A DNA stretch of 64,000 nt from Pseudochelatococcus sp050946405 (lineage in GTDB: Bacteria; Pseudomonadota; Alphaproteobacteria; Rhizobiales; Beijerinckiaceae): assembly GCF_050946405.1 (NCBI RefSeq), contig NZ_JBMNUS010000005.1:209902-273901 (forward strand), read 5' to 3'. The notes under the pieces are model-generated. The model had not been told where the DNA came from. It saw only the letters and a list, made by a program, of their open reading frames with translations, and did not search any database. Both the position numbers and the translations under genes were made by a program. Shown here in pieces: positions 26,075-35,430 of this stretch. Position 1 is the first letter of the stretch. Each line of letters starts with the position of its first letter.

Positions 26075-26532
26075 GCGATGGTCGTGTTCGGCGCGACGAG
26101 GGCGGTGCCGTGTCGCCGGAAGGTGGTCTCGTTCCCGGATCGAGGGATGTCGCGGGTGTGCCGGCGCATGCGGCATTGAGGCAGGTGCTTCATCGTCTGG
26201 AGGCGGCGCTCGACGCAGAAAGCGAGTTTCTCCGTCAGGGGCTTGTTGGCGATTTCGATGCGATCATGCATCGGAAAAGCCAATGCCTGCTCGATCTGGG
26301 GCGTCTTTCCCGTGCGGTGACGGTCGAGGCCCTTGCGTCCGATGAAGAGCGTCGGGCGATCGGGCGGGATGTCGCCCGCATCCGGGACAGGCTGCGTGAG
26401 AGCGAGGAGATGCTGGCGCGATATCTGGAGGCCGCGCGCGAGATCACGGCGATCGTGAACGAAAGCGCCCGCATTGCCGATTCTGACGGCACCTATGCCG
26501 AGTCCGGCCCGTTTGGAAGATATGGACGATGA
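26071..26532 (+). CDS. FlgN-like export chaperone candidate
   Basis: The 153-residue protein has a variable 30-residue N-terminus and then long helices (LRQVLHRLEAALDAESEFLR; GDFDAIMHRKSQCLLDLGRL). This pattern is seen in FlgN, the chaperone for FlgK and FlgL. It overlaps flgJ and the next gene by four bases. No catalytic motif or membrane segment was seen. FlgN is the best guess from context and helical pattern. Confidence 0.6.
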   Translation: MSDGRVRRDEGGAVSPEGGLVPGSRDVAGVPAHAALRQVLHRLEAALDAESEFLRQGLVGDFDAIMHRKSQCLLDLGRLSRAVTVEALASDEERRAIGRDVARIRDRLRESEEMLARYLEAAREITAIVNESARIADSDGTYAESGPFGRYGR

Positions 26533-26981
26533 TGCGCTTCGTGCTGATCGGCCTGTGGGTGTGCATCGTGACGCTCGTTTCGTCATATTCCGTGGCGGAC
26601 TGGTCATCGAGCAAGGTCAAGAAAACCGAAGAGGTCGTCTATCTCGAGGGGCTTGAGTTTCGCAAGCTGCGGCTGATCAACGTGCCCATCGTGGCCGATA
26701 ACGAGGTCAAGGGATATGTGGTGGCGCAGTTCGTCTATACCGCCGACGCCCGTACCTTGCGGGAGATTTCGATTCCGCCGGAACCGTTGATCGTCGATCG
26801 TGCGTTCAGGCTCATCTATGACGATACGGATCGCCAGTTCGATGGCGTCAACAAGAAAGATTTGAACAAGCTGACGGAAAACATCAAGAAATCCGTCAAT
26901 GAGATGTTTGGGGCCGAGATCGTTACCGAGGTTCTCATAGAAGAGTTTAATTATATCGGAAAGCAGGAAATAGTTGACTGA
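26529..26981 (+). CDS. FliL-like single-pass membrane protein of the flagellar locus
   Basis: A 150-residue protein with an N-terminal membrane segment (residues 3-21, VLIGLWVCIVTLVSSYSVA) and a periplasmic domain ending NEMFGAEIVTEVLIEEFNYI, which resembles the end of FliL domains. It is coupled to the FlgN-like gene by a 4-base overlap. Proteins like this are conserved after flgJ in related bacteria without an assigned role. A true fliL exists at 1170-1700, so this may be a paralogue or an unrelated look-alike. Confidence 0.6.
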   Translation: MMRFVLIGLWVCIVTLVSSYSVADWSSSKVKKTEEVVYLEGLEFRKLRLINVPIVADNEVKGYVVAQFVYTADARTLREISIPPEPLIVDRAFRLIYDDTDRQFDGVNKKDLNKLTENIKKSVNEMFGAEIVTEVLIEEFNYIGKQEIVD

Positions 26982-27114
26982 TTGAGAATTCGCCGCCCCT
27001 GGCGATGCGCTGCCGTCAATGGCCCGGATGCCGGCGGGCGGCGGTTCGTCGTTTCAGGGGTGATGGTGTGGATTGCTTGTTCGCGGGCGTCGTTGGAAGT
27101 CTGGAGTTGCTGCT

Positions 27115-29868
27115 ATGGATGACCTTTTGCGTGAGTTCCTGACAGAGGCGACGGAAAGCCTCGACCTGATCGATGCCGAGTTGGTGAAGTTCGAGCGCGA
27201 TCCCAATAACGCGGACATTCTCAGCAACATTTTTCGTCTGGTCCACACGATCAAGGGGACGTGCGGCTTCCTGGGGCTGCCGCGCCTCGGTTCTCTGGCG
27301 CATGCTGCCGAAACGCTGATGGGGCGTTTTCGTGAGGGCGCCGAAGTGCGGCCCGAGGCCGTCGATCTGGTGATGCGCTCCATCGACCGCATCAAGGATA
27401 TCGTCGGCGGGCTCGAGGCCGGCGACGGGAATGAGCCGGATGGCGACGACGGCGATCTGATCAGCGCGCTCAACGATATGGCGGAGAAGGCGGAAGCCGG
27501 TGCGCCGGCCGTGCCCGAGGAGCCGCCGGCCGTTGTCCCGGTGGAGAGCGTGTCGGCTCAGGCTGAGGGCGAGGATGCCGGCGGCGAGGATCTTGATGAA
27601 CTCGAGCGTCTGTTCCGTGAAACGCCGGTCGATCCCCGGCCGGCTTCCGGCGGAGCGCGTGAGGCCGCCGGGTCTCTGTCGGTCAAGGCGGAAAAGGAGG
27701 CCGGCAAGAGCGCCCAGGTGGCCGTGCGTCCGCCGGCGGCGGCGGAGCCCGCGCCGCTCGCCTCCCGTGAAGCTCCGGCAGCGCACGGCGAGGATGCCGG
27801 CGCTCCTGCGCGCAGCGGCGCGGCGCAATCGATTCGCGTCAATGTCGAGACCCTCGAGCAACTGATGACCATGGTGTCCGAGCTGGTGCTGACGCGCAAC
27901 CAGTTGCTGGATCTGGTTCGTCGGCAGGAGGAGTCCGAGTTCAAGGTGCCGCTGCAACGGCTGTCCCACGTGACGGCCGAGTTGCAGGAAGCGGTGATGA
28001 AGACGCGGATGCAGCCTATCGGCAATGCCTGGCAGAAACTGCCGCGCATCGTGCGCGATCTGTCGCGCGATCTCGGCAAGCCGATCGATCTGCAAATGCT
28101 GGGCGCCGATACGGAGCTCGACCGGCAGGTGCTTGAGATGATCAAGGACCCGTTGACGCACATGATCCGCAACTCCGCCGACCACGGGCTGGAAAGCCCG
28201 GAGGATCGCGTGAGGGCGGGCAAGCGCGAGGCGGGCACCATCCGGCTTTCGGCCTATCACGAAGGCGGACACATCATCATCGAGGTGGGCGACGACGGTC
28301 GCGGTCTCAACACGGAACGCATTCGCGAAAAGGCGGTGAACAAGGGCCTCGTCTCGGCGATCGACGCGGAGAAGATGTCGGACGCCCAGATTCACGCCTT
28401 CATCTTCCATCCCGGCTTTTCGACGGCGGAGGTCGTCACCAACGTCTCGGGCCGCGGCGTAGGCATGGATGTCGTGCGCACGAACATCGAGTTGATCGGC
28501 GGATCGGTCAACGTGCTGTCCCGTCGCGGGCAGGGGTCGACCTTCCTGATCAAGATTCCGCTGACGCTGGCGATCGTCTCGGCGCTGATCGTGGAGGCGG
28601 CGACGGAGCGTTTCGCCATCCCGCAGTTGGCCGTCGTCGAGCTCGTGCGCGTGCAGAAGGGCAGCGAGCACCGCATCGAGCGGTTCAAGGACGCGCCGGT
28701 GCTGCGCCTGCGGGAAAAGCTTCTCCCGATCGTCTATCTGGATCAGTTGCTGGGTATCGGCACCCGCGACGTGAGCGAGGAGGACGACAGCTTCGTGGTG
28801 GTGATGCAGGTCGGCAACCGCGCGTTCGGCATCGGGGTCGATAACGTCCTGCATACCGAAGAAATCGTGGTGAAGCCGGTGTCGTCGATCCTGCGTCACG
28901 TGTCGATGTTCTCCGGCACGACCATTCTGGGCGACGGCAGCGTCATCATGATCATCGATCCCAACAGCATGGCGCAGGCGATGGCGAGCGGCCTCGTTCC
29001 GGGCGTCGTCAGCGGGCATGACGAGGAGCCGGCGGGAATCGCCGATGGAGCCGGGGCGGAGAACATGTCCCTGATCCTGTTCCGGGCGGGCACGGAAGAG
29101 CCGAAGGCCGTGCCGCTCTCGCTCGTCACCCGGCTGGAAGTGTTCGACGCCGCGCGCATCGAAAGGCTGACCGGACAGGATCTCGTGCAGTATCGCGGTT
29201 CGCTGATGCCGCTCGTCTATATCAGCGACGCTTCCCGCGACAAGGTGCAGGGCGAGCGGGCGATGCTGGTGTTCACCGATCACGGCAAGGCGATCGGACT
29301 CGTCGTGGACGAGATCATCGATATCGTCGACGAGAGCTTCACGATCGAGTTCAATTCCACGATACCCGGCATTCTCGGCACGGCCGTGGTCAAGGGCAGG
29401 GCGACGGAGATCCTGGACATCGGCCATTTCCTGCCGGCGACCTTCCGCGCCGTCGCCGGTCCGCGTGCCACCAATGTCGCTTCGAAGCCCCGTGTGTTGT
29501 TCGTCGATGACAGCGCGTTCTTCCGCAACATGCTGTCGCCCATGCTGCGGGCTGCGGGCTACGATGTGACGGTGTGCGAGAGCGTGCGCGATGCTTATGG
29601 GCATATCGATGCCGGCATGTTCCTGGATGTCGTGGTGAGCGATATCGATATGCCCGAAATCGACGGCTTCACTTTTGTGGAGAAGCTGAGGGCCGATCCG
29701 CGTACGCGGGATCTGCCGGTCATCGCCCTTTCCGGGCTTAATACGCCGGAGGCGATCGAGCGTGGCCGCAAGGTCGGTTTCACCGATTATATCGCCAAAT
29801 TCGACAAGGAAGGGCTTCTTGCAGCCCTCGAAGAGTTCACCGCAAGCGGAACGGGAGTCACCCCATGA
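27115..29868 (+). CDS. cheA: Hybrid chemotaxis histidine kinase CheA with receiver domain
   Basis: CheA autophosphorylates in response to receptors. This 917-residue protein has an HPt domain (about 1-105) with the phosphoacceptor His44 in LVHTIKGTCGFLG and a long Ala/Pro/Glu-rich linker in place of a clear P2. It then has the dimerisation domain (about 235-300), an ATPase domain with the N box MIRNSADHGLE near 351 and G boxes DDGRGLN and GRGVGMD, two consecutive CheW-like domains, and a C-terminal receiver (about 795-917) with the Asp in VVSDIDMPEIDG. Fused receivers usually act as phosphate sinks or tuners. The ATG at 27115 matches the HPt N-terminus. The stop overlaps cheW (ATGA). Confidence 0.94.
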   Translation: MDDLLREFLTEATESLDLIDAELVKFERDPNNADILSNIFRLVHTIKGTCGFLGLPRLGSLAHAAETLMGRFREGAEVRPEAVDLVMRSIDRIKDIVGGLEAGDGNEPDGDDGDLISALNDMAEKAEAGAPAVPEEPPAVVPVESVSAQAEGEDAGGEDLDELERLFRETPVDPRPASGGAREAAGSLSVKAEKEAGKSAQVAVRPPAAAEPAPLASREAPAAHGEDAGAPARSGAAQSIRVNVETLEQLMTMVSELVLTRNQLLDLVRRQEESEFKVPLQRLSHVTAELQEAVMKTRMQPIGNAWQKLPRIVRDLSRDLGKPIDLQMLGADTELDRQVLEMIKDPLTHMIRNSADHGLESPEDRVRAGKREAGTIRLSAYHEGGHIIIEVGDDGRGLNTERIREKAVNKGLVSAIDAEKMSDAQIHAFIFHPGFSTAEVVTNVSGRGVGMDVVRTNIELIGGSVNVLSRRGQGSTFLIKIPLTLAIVSALIVEAATERFAIPQLAVVELVRVQKGSEHRIERFKDAPVLRLREKLLPIVYLDQLLGIGTRDVSEEDDSFVVVMQVGNRAFGIGVDNVLHTEEIVVKPVSSILRHVSMFSGTTILGDGSVIMIIDPNSMAQAMASGLVPGVVSGHDEEPAGIADGAGAENMSLILFRAGTEEPKAVPLSLVTRLEVFDAARIERLTGQDLVQYRGSLMPLVYISDASRDKVQGERAMLVFTDHGKAIGLVVDEIIDIVDESFTIEFNSTIPGILGTAVVKGRATEILDIGHFLPATFRAVAGPRATNVASKPRVLFVDDSAFFRNMLSPMLRAAGYDVTVCESVRDAYGHIDAGMFLDVVVSDIDMPEIDGFTFVEKLRADPRTRDLPVIALSGLNTPEAIERGRKVGFTDYIAKFDKEGLLAALEEFTASGTGVTP

Positions 29869-30341
29869 GTATGCAGCTTGCTGCCGTCCGGGAGGAAGGC
29901 CATGGCCAGTTCGTTACGGTGCGCATCGCGGGTCAGCTCTTCGGGCTTCCGATCTGGGCCGTGCATGACGTGTTCGTGCCCCAGCGCGTGACGCCCGTGC
30001 CGCTGGCGCCGGTGGAGGTCGACGGCGTGCTCAATCTGCGCGGGCGTATCGTCACGGCGATCAACATGCGCCGGCGCCTCGGTTTTCCGGTGCGTGACGA
30101 AGGCGAGCCCGTGATCGCCGTCGGCATCGAGTATCAGGGGGAGGTTTATGGCCTTCTCGTGGACGAGGTGGGCGAGGTCCTGACGCTGGACAAGGCGCGG
30201 CTCGTCGCCAAGCCACCCAACCTGGATCAGCGGTGGGGCGCCGTGACGGACGGGGTTTTCCCGCTGGAGCGGGAACTGCTGGCGGTTCTCGATGTCGAGA
30301 GCGTGCTGGCGAGCATCCGGGAAGATTATGTCGCTTCATAA
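29865..30341 (+). CDS. cheW: Chemotaxis adaptor CheW
   Basis: CheW links receptors to CheA. The 158-residue protein is a single CheW domain: TVRIAGQLFGLPIWAVHDVF, LNLRGRIVTAINMRRRLG, and VYGLLVDEVGEVLTLDKARL. It overlaps cheA by four bases, and cheB follows after 57 bases. Confidence 0.95.
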   Translation: MSMQLAAVREEGHGQFVTVRIAGQLFGLPIWAVHDVFVPQRVTPVPLAPVEVDGVLNLRGRIVTAINMRRRLGFPVRDEGEPVIAVGIEYQGEVYGLLVDEVGEVLTLDKARLVAKPPNLDQRWGAVTDGVFPLERELLAVLDVESVLASIREDYVAS

Positions 30342-30398
30342 GCCGCGTGTCGATGATGCACCGGCGATCATAACATTCGCAGCGGGAGGGGGCCGGCC

Positions 30399-31655
30399 GT
30401 GTCCGTAACGCGGGATCCACAGACGGGCGGTAGCCCTGACGATATACGGGTGATGGTCGTGGACGATTCCGCGGTCATCCGCGGCCTCACCAGCCGCTGG
30501 CTCGGGGATGAGGCGGGCGTCGGCATCGTCGCCGTCCATGCCAATGGCCGCAAGGCGGTTGACGATGTGGCGGTCTCGAAGCCCGATGTCGTCATTCTGG
30601 ACATCGAGATGCCGGAGATGGACGGGCTCACGGCGCTGCCGCTTTTGCTCGAACGGCGTCCCGGTCTCGTCGTGATCGTTTCGTCGACGCTTTCGCGGCG
30701 GGGGGCGGAGATCAGCTTGCGCGCCCTGGCGCTCGGGGCGGCGGAATGTCTTGCCAAGCCTGACGGCAGCGGGCGCATCGCGGGCGCGGCGGACTATCGC
30801 CGCACGCTCATCGACTTGGTGAAGCAGCTTGGCGCGCGGGCGCGGCTGCGCCGCTCGCGGGAAAGCGGACCCGCACCGGTGGCGTCGCGGGAGCATGCGG
30901 CCACGCGGGAGACGCCGTCGGCGGATGCGCGGGCGCGGCTGCCCGGCCAGCGGGAAGTGGCCACGCCGGGCGCGGGCGGACTGGCCGCGCGCGGTCATGC
31001 CCTGCCCGTGCAAACCGCCAGACGCCCCGGAACCGAGGGGGCGAAGGCCCTGCGCTCCTACTCCAGCGTGCCGCCGCGGGTGCTGGCGCTGGGCAGCTCG
31101 ACGGGCGGGCCGCAGGCGCTGGTCGAGGTTCTGAGTTCCAGCAAGGATGTGCTGGCCCGCGTGCCGGTCATCGTCGTGCAGCATATGCCGCCGACTTTCA
31201 CGGCGCTGCTGGCCGAGCAGCTCGGCCGCGCCGCCGGGGTGCCCTCGGCCGAAGCCAAGGAAGGGGAGGTGCTCGTTCCCGGCCGCATCTATGTCGCGCC
31301 CGGAGGCCGCCATCTCCTCGTGGGGCGCGCCGATGACGCGGTCGTGGCACACCTGAGCGATGCGCCGCCGGAACATTTTTGCCGGCCGGCCGTCGATCCG
31401 ATGTTCCGGTCCGTGGCGCAGGTCTATGGCGCGGCGACTCTCGGCGTGGTGCTCACCGGCATGGGTGGCGACGGCGGAGCGGGCGCGCTGGCCATCGCCG
31501 ACAGCGGCGGCAGCGTCGTCATTCAGGATGAAGAATCCAGCGTCGTCTGGGGTATGCCGGGAGCCGTCGCTGCCGCCGGTGCCTGCGCCGGCATTTTTCC
31601 GCTGACGCAGATCGGCGGAAAGCTGAGAGAACTCTTGCGTGGAAGCGGCCGATGA
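30399..31655 (+). CDS. cheB: Chemotaxis receptor methylesterase CheB
   Basis: CheB demethylates (or deamidates) receptors for adaptation. The 418-residue protein has an N-terminal receiver (IRVMVVDDSAVIRG; acceptor Asp in VVILDIEMPEMDG), a long Ala/Arg linker, and the methylesterase domain with its catalytic triad regions: Ser in LGSSTGGPQALVEVL, His in VVQHMPPTFTALL and Asp in VVLTGMGGDGGAGALA. Start is GTG, preceded by GGGAGGGGG. The stop overlaps the cheR start. Confidence 0.95.
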   Translation: MSVTRDPQTGGSPDDIRVMVVDDSAVIRGLTSRWLGDEAGVGIVAVHANGRKAVDDVAVSKPDVVILDIEMPEMDGLTALPLLLERRPGLVVIVSSTLSRRGAEISLRALALGAAECLAKPDGSGRIAGAADYRRTLIDLVKQLGARARLRRSRESGPAPVASREHAATRETPSADARARLPGQREVATPGAGGLAARGHALPVQTARRPGTEGAKALRSYSSVPPRVLALGSSTGGPQALVEVLSSSKDVLARVPVIVVQHMPPTFTALLAEQLGRAAGVPSAEAKEGEVLVPGRIYVAPGGRHLLVGRADDAVVAHLSDAPPEHFCRPAVDPMFRSVAQVYGAATLGVVLTGMGGDGGAGALAIADSGGSVVIQDEESSVVWGMPGAVAAAGACAGIFPLTQIGGKLRELLRGSGR

Positions 31656-32566
31656 AGGACGATGAGTACGACTTCATCGCGCGCCTCGTCAAGGAACAGT
31701 CGGGCCTCGCGTTGCCGGCCGACAAGCACTATCTTGTCGAGAGCAGGCTCGCCCCGGTGGCGAGGGAGGCCGGGCTCGGCGACCTGAGCGAACTCGTCCG
31801 CCAGTTGCGTCGTTCCGATGCCGGCGGGGTGTTGCGCGCCGCGGTGGTGGAAGCGATGACGACGAACGAGTCGTTTTTCTTCCGCGACAAGCTGCCGTTC
31901 GAATATTTTTCCGGCGTCATGATGCCTCATTTGCTGGAGGCGCGGGCGGCGAAGCGGCATATCCGCATCTGGTGTGCGGCTGCGTCGACAGGGCAGGAGC
32001 CCTATTCGCTCGCCATCTGCCTTCAGGAGATGGGCGCGCGCCTGTCCGGCTGGCGGATCGACATTCTCGGTACGGATATTTCCTCGCAAGCGCTGGATCG
32101 TGCGCAGGCGGGGCGCTATACGCCGTTCGAGGTGCAGCGCGGCCTGCCGCCGCATCTGCTGACCAAGTATTTCGTCAGGAAGCAGGAGCGGAGCGGCGAT
32201 GCCTGGGAGATCCTTCCCGCCATCCGGTCGATGGTTACGCTCCAGAAATTCAATCTGCTCGATCGCTTCACCGGGTTGGGCGTGTTCGACATCGTGTTCT
32301 GCCGCAACGTCCTGATCTATTTCGATCCGCAAACGAAGGCCGATGTGCTGGAGCGGATCGCCCAGGTGATGCCGCCCGACGGTTTCATGATGCTGGGCGC
32401 GGCCGAGACGATCGTCGGGTTGACGGAAGCCTTCCGGCCGGTTCCCACGCGTCGGGGGCTCTATAATCCGGCCGCCGGAAAGCCGGCTGTCGGTGCCCCG
32501 CCTGCACGGGCCGATTCCGCAAGGCGTTTGCCGGGGAAAGCGGATGTCATCATCCCGGTCCGGTGA
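31652..32566 (+). CDS. cheR: Chemotaxis receptor methyltransferase CheR
   Basis: CheR methylates receptor glutamates using S-adenosylmethionine. The 304-residue protein has the N-terminal helical domain, the VEAMTTNESFFFRDKLPFEY region, the SAM-binding IWCAAASTGQEPYSLAI, and the C-terminal FDIVFCRNVLIYFD. The C-terminal 30 residues are a basic, low-complexity tail. It ends the che operon; no cheY, cheD or receptor gene follows. Confidence 0.95.
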   Translation: MKDDEYDFIARLVKEQSGLALPADKHYLVESRLAPVAREAGLGDLSELVRQLRRSDAGGVLRAAVVEAMTTNESFFFRDKLPFEYFSGVMMPHLLEARAAKRHIRIWCAAASTGQEPYSLAICLQEMGARLSGWRIDILGTDISSQALDRAQAGRYTPFEVQRGLPPHLLTKYFVRKQERSGDAWEILPAIRSMVTLQKFNLLDRFTGLGVFDIVFCRNVLIYFDPQTKADVLERIAQVMPPDGFMMLGAAETIVGLTEAFRPVPTRRGLYNPAAGKPAVGAPPARADSARRLPGKADVIIPVR

Positions 32567-32919
32567 GGCATCGTCTTTTCCGGGAAGCCGCGATGTTTCC
32601 TGAAGAAGGTTTTTTTGGAAAGGCCGTCCGCAACCGGACGGACGGCGCGGGAAGGATCGGCACTGTGAGGGTCCGCCTGAAGTCCGACGTTTTTAATCGT
32701 TCTGCGAAGAGCGCATAAGCCTTTCCGGCCGAATATATTCGCATCGGCGACGGAAGCGGCTCGCCGCCGCTTTCCACGGTCTGCGCGAGGGTTTATTTGC
32801 GGGGGCGTATCTACTAGATTGGCCGCTGGCCGGCTCGAATCGGCGGCCGGTCCTGTCCGCCGCATCCCGTATCCCCCATGCGAAGCGGCGCCCGCCTCGC
32901 CACGGAACCAGACGCCCGC
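32567..32919. other. Spacer between cheR and the acyltransferase gene
   Basis: No gene is visible in these 353 bases. CCGTCCG at 32624-32630 pairs with CGGACGG at 32635-32641 around CAAC. It comes after, not before, a T run (about 32610-32616), so it is not a standard terminator for cheR. The GC skew and a short AT-rich patch near 32690-32740 could hold the promoter of the downstream pair. Confidence 0.45.
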
Positions 32920-34290
32920 ATGCTCTTCAATTCCTTTGCCTTCCTGCTCGTCTTCCTGCCTTGCGCGCTGGTTCTCCACTGGATGGCCGAGCGGTTTGCG
33001 CCCGCGTGGCGGCTGCCGCTGCTCGCGGTTCTCTCGTTTGCGTTCTACGCCTGGTGGGACTGGCGGTTCCTGCCGCTGTTGATGGCGTCGATCGTCGTCA
33101 ACTGGGCGATCGCGCGGGCGTTCGGGCACTGGACGCGATCCGCGCTGATCTACAGCGCCATCGCCGTCAACCTGCTGGTGCTCGGCATATTCAAATATGC
33201 GGATTTCGCGCTGGGGCTCGCGGGAGACATCACCGGCGCGACGTTCACGCCGCTGGCGCTGGCTTTGCCGCTGGGCATCTCGTTCTTCACGTTCCATCAC
33301 ATCATGTATCTGACGGATCTCAAGGCCGGGCGCGCGCCGCAGTTCGGGCTGGTCCGTTACACGCTTTACATCGCCTTCTTTCCGCAGGTGCTCGCCGGCC
33401 CGCTCGTGCGCTGGACGGAAATCATGCACCAGTTCGACGAGCGTCCCTATCTGCGCTCGGATGCCGTCGAACGGTTCGCGCGGGGGCTGCTGCTGCTGAC
33501 GGTGGGCCTTGCCAAGAAGGTGTTCATCGGCGATCCACTGTCGCTTTACGTCAACCCGGCCTACGAGGCGGCGGCGAACGGGGCGGTCAGCGTGTCGGCG
33601 GCGTGGCAGGCGACGCTGGCCTTTCCGTTTCAGGTCTATTTCGATTTCTCGGGCTACACCGACATGGCGCTCGGCATCGCGCTGATGTTCGGCGTCGTGC
33701 TGCCGCAGAACTTCGACAGTCCCTACCGCGCCACCTCGCTACAGGATTTCTGGCGGCGGTGGCACATGACGCTGTCGCGCTTTCTGCGCGATTATCTCTA
33801 CATCGGCATGGGCGGCAACCGGCATGGCCTCACGCTGCAATTGTTCGCGCTGTTCATGACCATGACGCTCGGCGGCCTGTGGCACGGCGCGGGGCTGACG
33901 TATGTCGCCTGGGGCATGCTGCATGGCGCCGGGCTTTGCGTGGGCGTGCTGTGGCAGAGGGCGCGGCTGCCGATGCCGCCGCTCGTCGGCTGGGCGCTGA
34001 CATTCGTCTTTCTGGCGCTGACTTTCGTGATGTTCCGCGCCACGAGCTTCGAGGCGGCCTGGACGGTCTACGAAGCGCTTCTGGGCTTCGGGCCGGAGGG
34101 AGAGCGCATCAGGTGGCGCACCATCGCGCTTGCCGCCGCCGTGGCGCTGGTGGGGCCGACTGCCTGGACCTTCGTGCACCGCCTGCCGCCCGCGCGCTGG
34201 GTGGCTGTGGTGGCGGCGATCGTCTTTGTCATCATCCTGTTCAAGATCGGCGATGACGCCAATTATGAGTTCATCTACTTCCAGTTCTAG
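32920..34290 (+). CDS. MBOAT-family membrane O-acyltransferase (AlgI-like)
   Basis: Enzymes of this group move acyl groups across the membrane for attachment to exported polysaccharide. The 456-residue protein is polytopic (about ten segments), with LGISFFTFHHIMYLTDLKAG, AFFPQVLAGPLVRW, DFWRRWHMTLSRFLRDYLYI, and the catalytic-His region GGLWHGAGLTYVAWGMLHG. I chose the ATG at 32920 (MLFNSFAF). It is followed after 72 bases by an SGNH-like protein, the usual partner. The acceptor polymer is unknown. Confidence 0.88.
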   Translation: MLFNSFAFLLVFLPCALVLHWMAERFAPAWRLPLLAVLSFAFYAWWDWRFLPLLMASIVVNWAIARAFGHWTRSALIYSAIAVNLLVLGIFKYADFALGLAGDITGATFTPLALALPLGISFFTFHHIMYLTDLKAGRAPQFGLVRYTLYIAFFPQVLAGPLVRWTEIMHQFDERPYLRSDAVERFARGLLLLTVGLAKKVFIGDPLSLYVNPAYEAAANGAVSVSAAWQATLAFPFQVYFDFSGYTDMALGIALMFGVVLPQNFDSPYRATSLQDFWRRWHMTLSRFLRDYLYIGMGGNRHGLTLQLFALFMTMTLGGLWHGAGLTYVAWGMLHGAGLCVGVLWQRARLPMPPLVGWALTFVFLALTFVMFRATSFEAAWTVYEALLGFGPEGERIRWRTIALAAAVALVGPTAWTFVHRLPPARWVAVVAAIVFVIILFKIGDDANYEFIYFQF

Positions 34291-34362
34291 GGCATGCTCC
34301 GGGAAAATCGGCGCAGGTTTCGGGAAAGATAATTTCAACAGACGAACAGAGCGGAGTTCGGG

Positions 34363-35358
34363 GTGCAGGGCGATCAGGAATTGCGGTGGCGGCGGTTCGC
34401 CATCACGCTTGTGGCGCTGGTCGCTGTGCTGTTTCCGGCGACCGTCGCCGCGCTTTTCGTGCTCGATCCCTACGGCACGGGGCGGGTGACGCTCATCGAT
34501 CCGCCCGGCGTGCGTGCGCAGGGCACCCGTACCGAGCACGCCAGCCGCGCGCGCGATCAATCGTTCGATTCCGTCATTATCGGCAATTCCCGCATGCAGG
34601 CGCTCAATCCCGAGCGCCTGACCGAGATGACCGGGGCGCGCTTCGCATCGCTCACCATTCCCGGCACGCATCCCAGGGAGCAATTGACGCTGTTGCGCTG
34701 GTATCTGCGCCATCGGCAGGCGCCGCCCGAGGTCATTCTGCTGGGTACGGACGCCTACTGGTGCAAGGCCGATCCCACGCTCACGCCCGTCAATCCGTTC
34801 CCGTTCTGGCTCTATGACGACGACCCGCTCGTCTACGCGGGCGGCCTTGCCCGGTTCAGCGTGCTGGAGGAGGGGTTGCGGCGCATCCAGTACGTTTTCG
34901 GCGCGCGGGACCGGTCGCGGCCGGACGGCTATTGGGATTACGATCCGATATACGTCCTGCAAGGGTTCGAGGGGCCGGAGAAGCGCCGGCAGCTCATGGA
35001 ATACAAGGTCGAGGGAATCATCAACGACAGCGGTCGTTTTCCGGCGCTCGACGCGCTGCGCGAGACGCTTCTAAGCGTTCCCGCGCAAACGCTCGTGGTG
35101 TTCATGATCCCGCCCGCGTTCGTGACGGGTCAGACCAGGCCCGGCACGCCTGAGGCCGATACGGAGGCGCGGTGCCACGCGGCGCTGGCGCAGATGGCGT
35201 CGGCGCGCCCCGGCACCATCATCATCGAATGGCCGGGTGCGCGGACCGAAACCGAAGACCCCGAAGATTATTTCGACCACATTCATTATAAGGGCTCGCT
35301 CGCCCGCCTGCTGGAAGACGAAATCGCCGCCCGCATCGAGGCCGCGCGCCGCTCCTGA
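34363..35358 (+). CDS. Membrane-anchored SGNH-like protein paired with the MBOAT gene
   Basis: The 331-residue protein has one N-terminal membrane segment (about residues 12-33) and a predicted periplasmic domain with GNSRMQAL (candidate catalytic Ser in block I) and DHIHYKG near the C-terminus (candidate Asp-x-x-His). This is the layout of AlgX/AlgJ-like or DltD-like proteins that finish O-acetylation started by an MBOAT protein. Start is GTG with GGAG upstream. The family is inferred from layout and neighbour; overall sequence was not recognised. Confidence 0.65.
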   Translation: MQGDQELRWRRFAITLVALVAVLFPATVAALFVLDPYGTGRVTLIDPPGVRAQGTRTEHASRARDQSFDSVIIGNSRMQALNPERLTEMTGARFASLTIPGTHPREQLTLLRWYLRHRQAPPEVILLGTDAYWCKADPTLTPVNPFPFWLYDDDPLVYAGGLARFSVLEEGLRRIQYVFGARDRSRPDGYWDYDPIYVLQGFEGPEKRRQLMEYKVEGIINDSGRFPALDALRETLLSVPAQTLVVFMIPPAFVTGQTRPGTPEADTEARCHAALAQMASARPGTIIIEWPGARTETEDPEDYFDHIHYKGSLARLLEDEIAARIEAARRS

Positions 35359-35430
35359 GGGGAGCGGCGAAAAAATGCGCCGGGGCTGCGGATTTGCTTG
35401 CGCGCGGGGGGCGATTCCGGTATCGCTGTC

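Noticed and set aside
27016..29604. Long open frame (over 800 codons) antisense to cheA
   Set aside because: High-GC coding DNA commonly leaves the opposite strand open; the encoded sequence is His/Arg/Asp-rich and matches no family, while the forward strand is a clear CheA.
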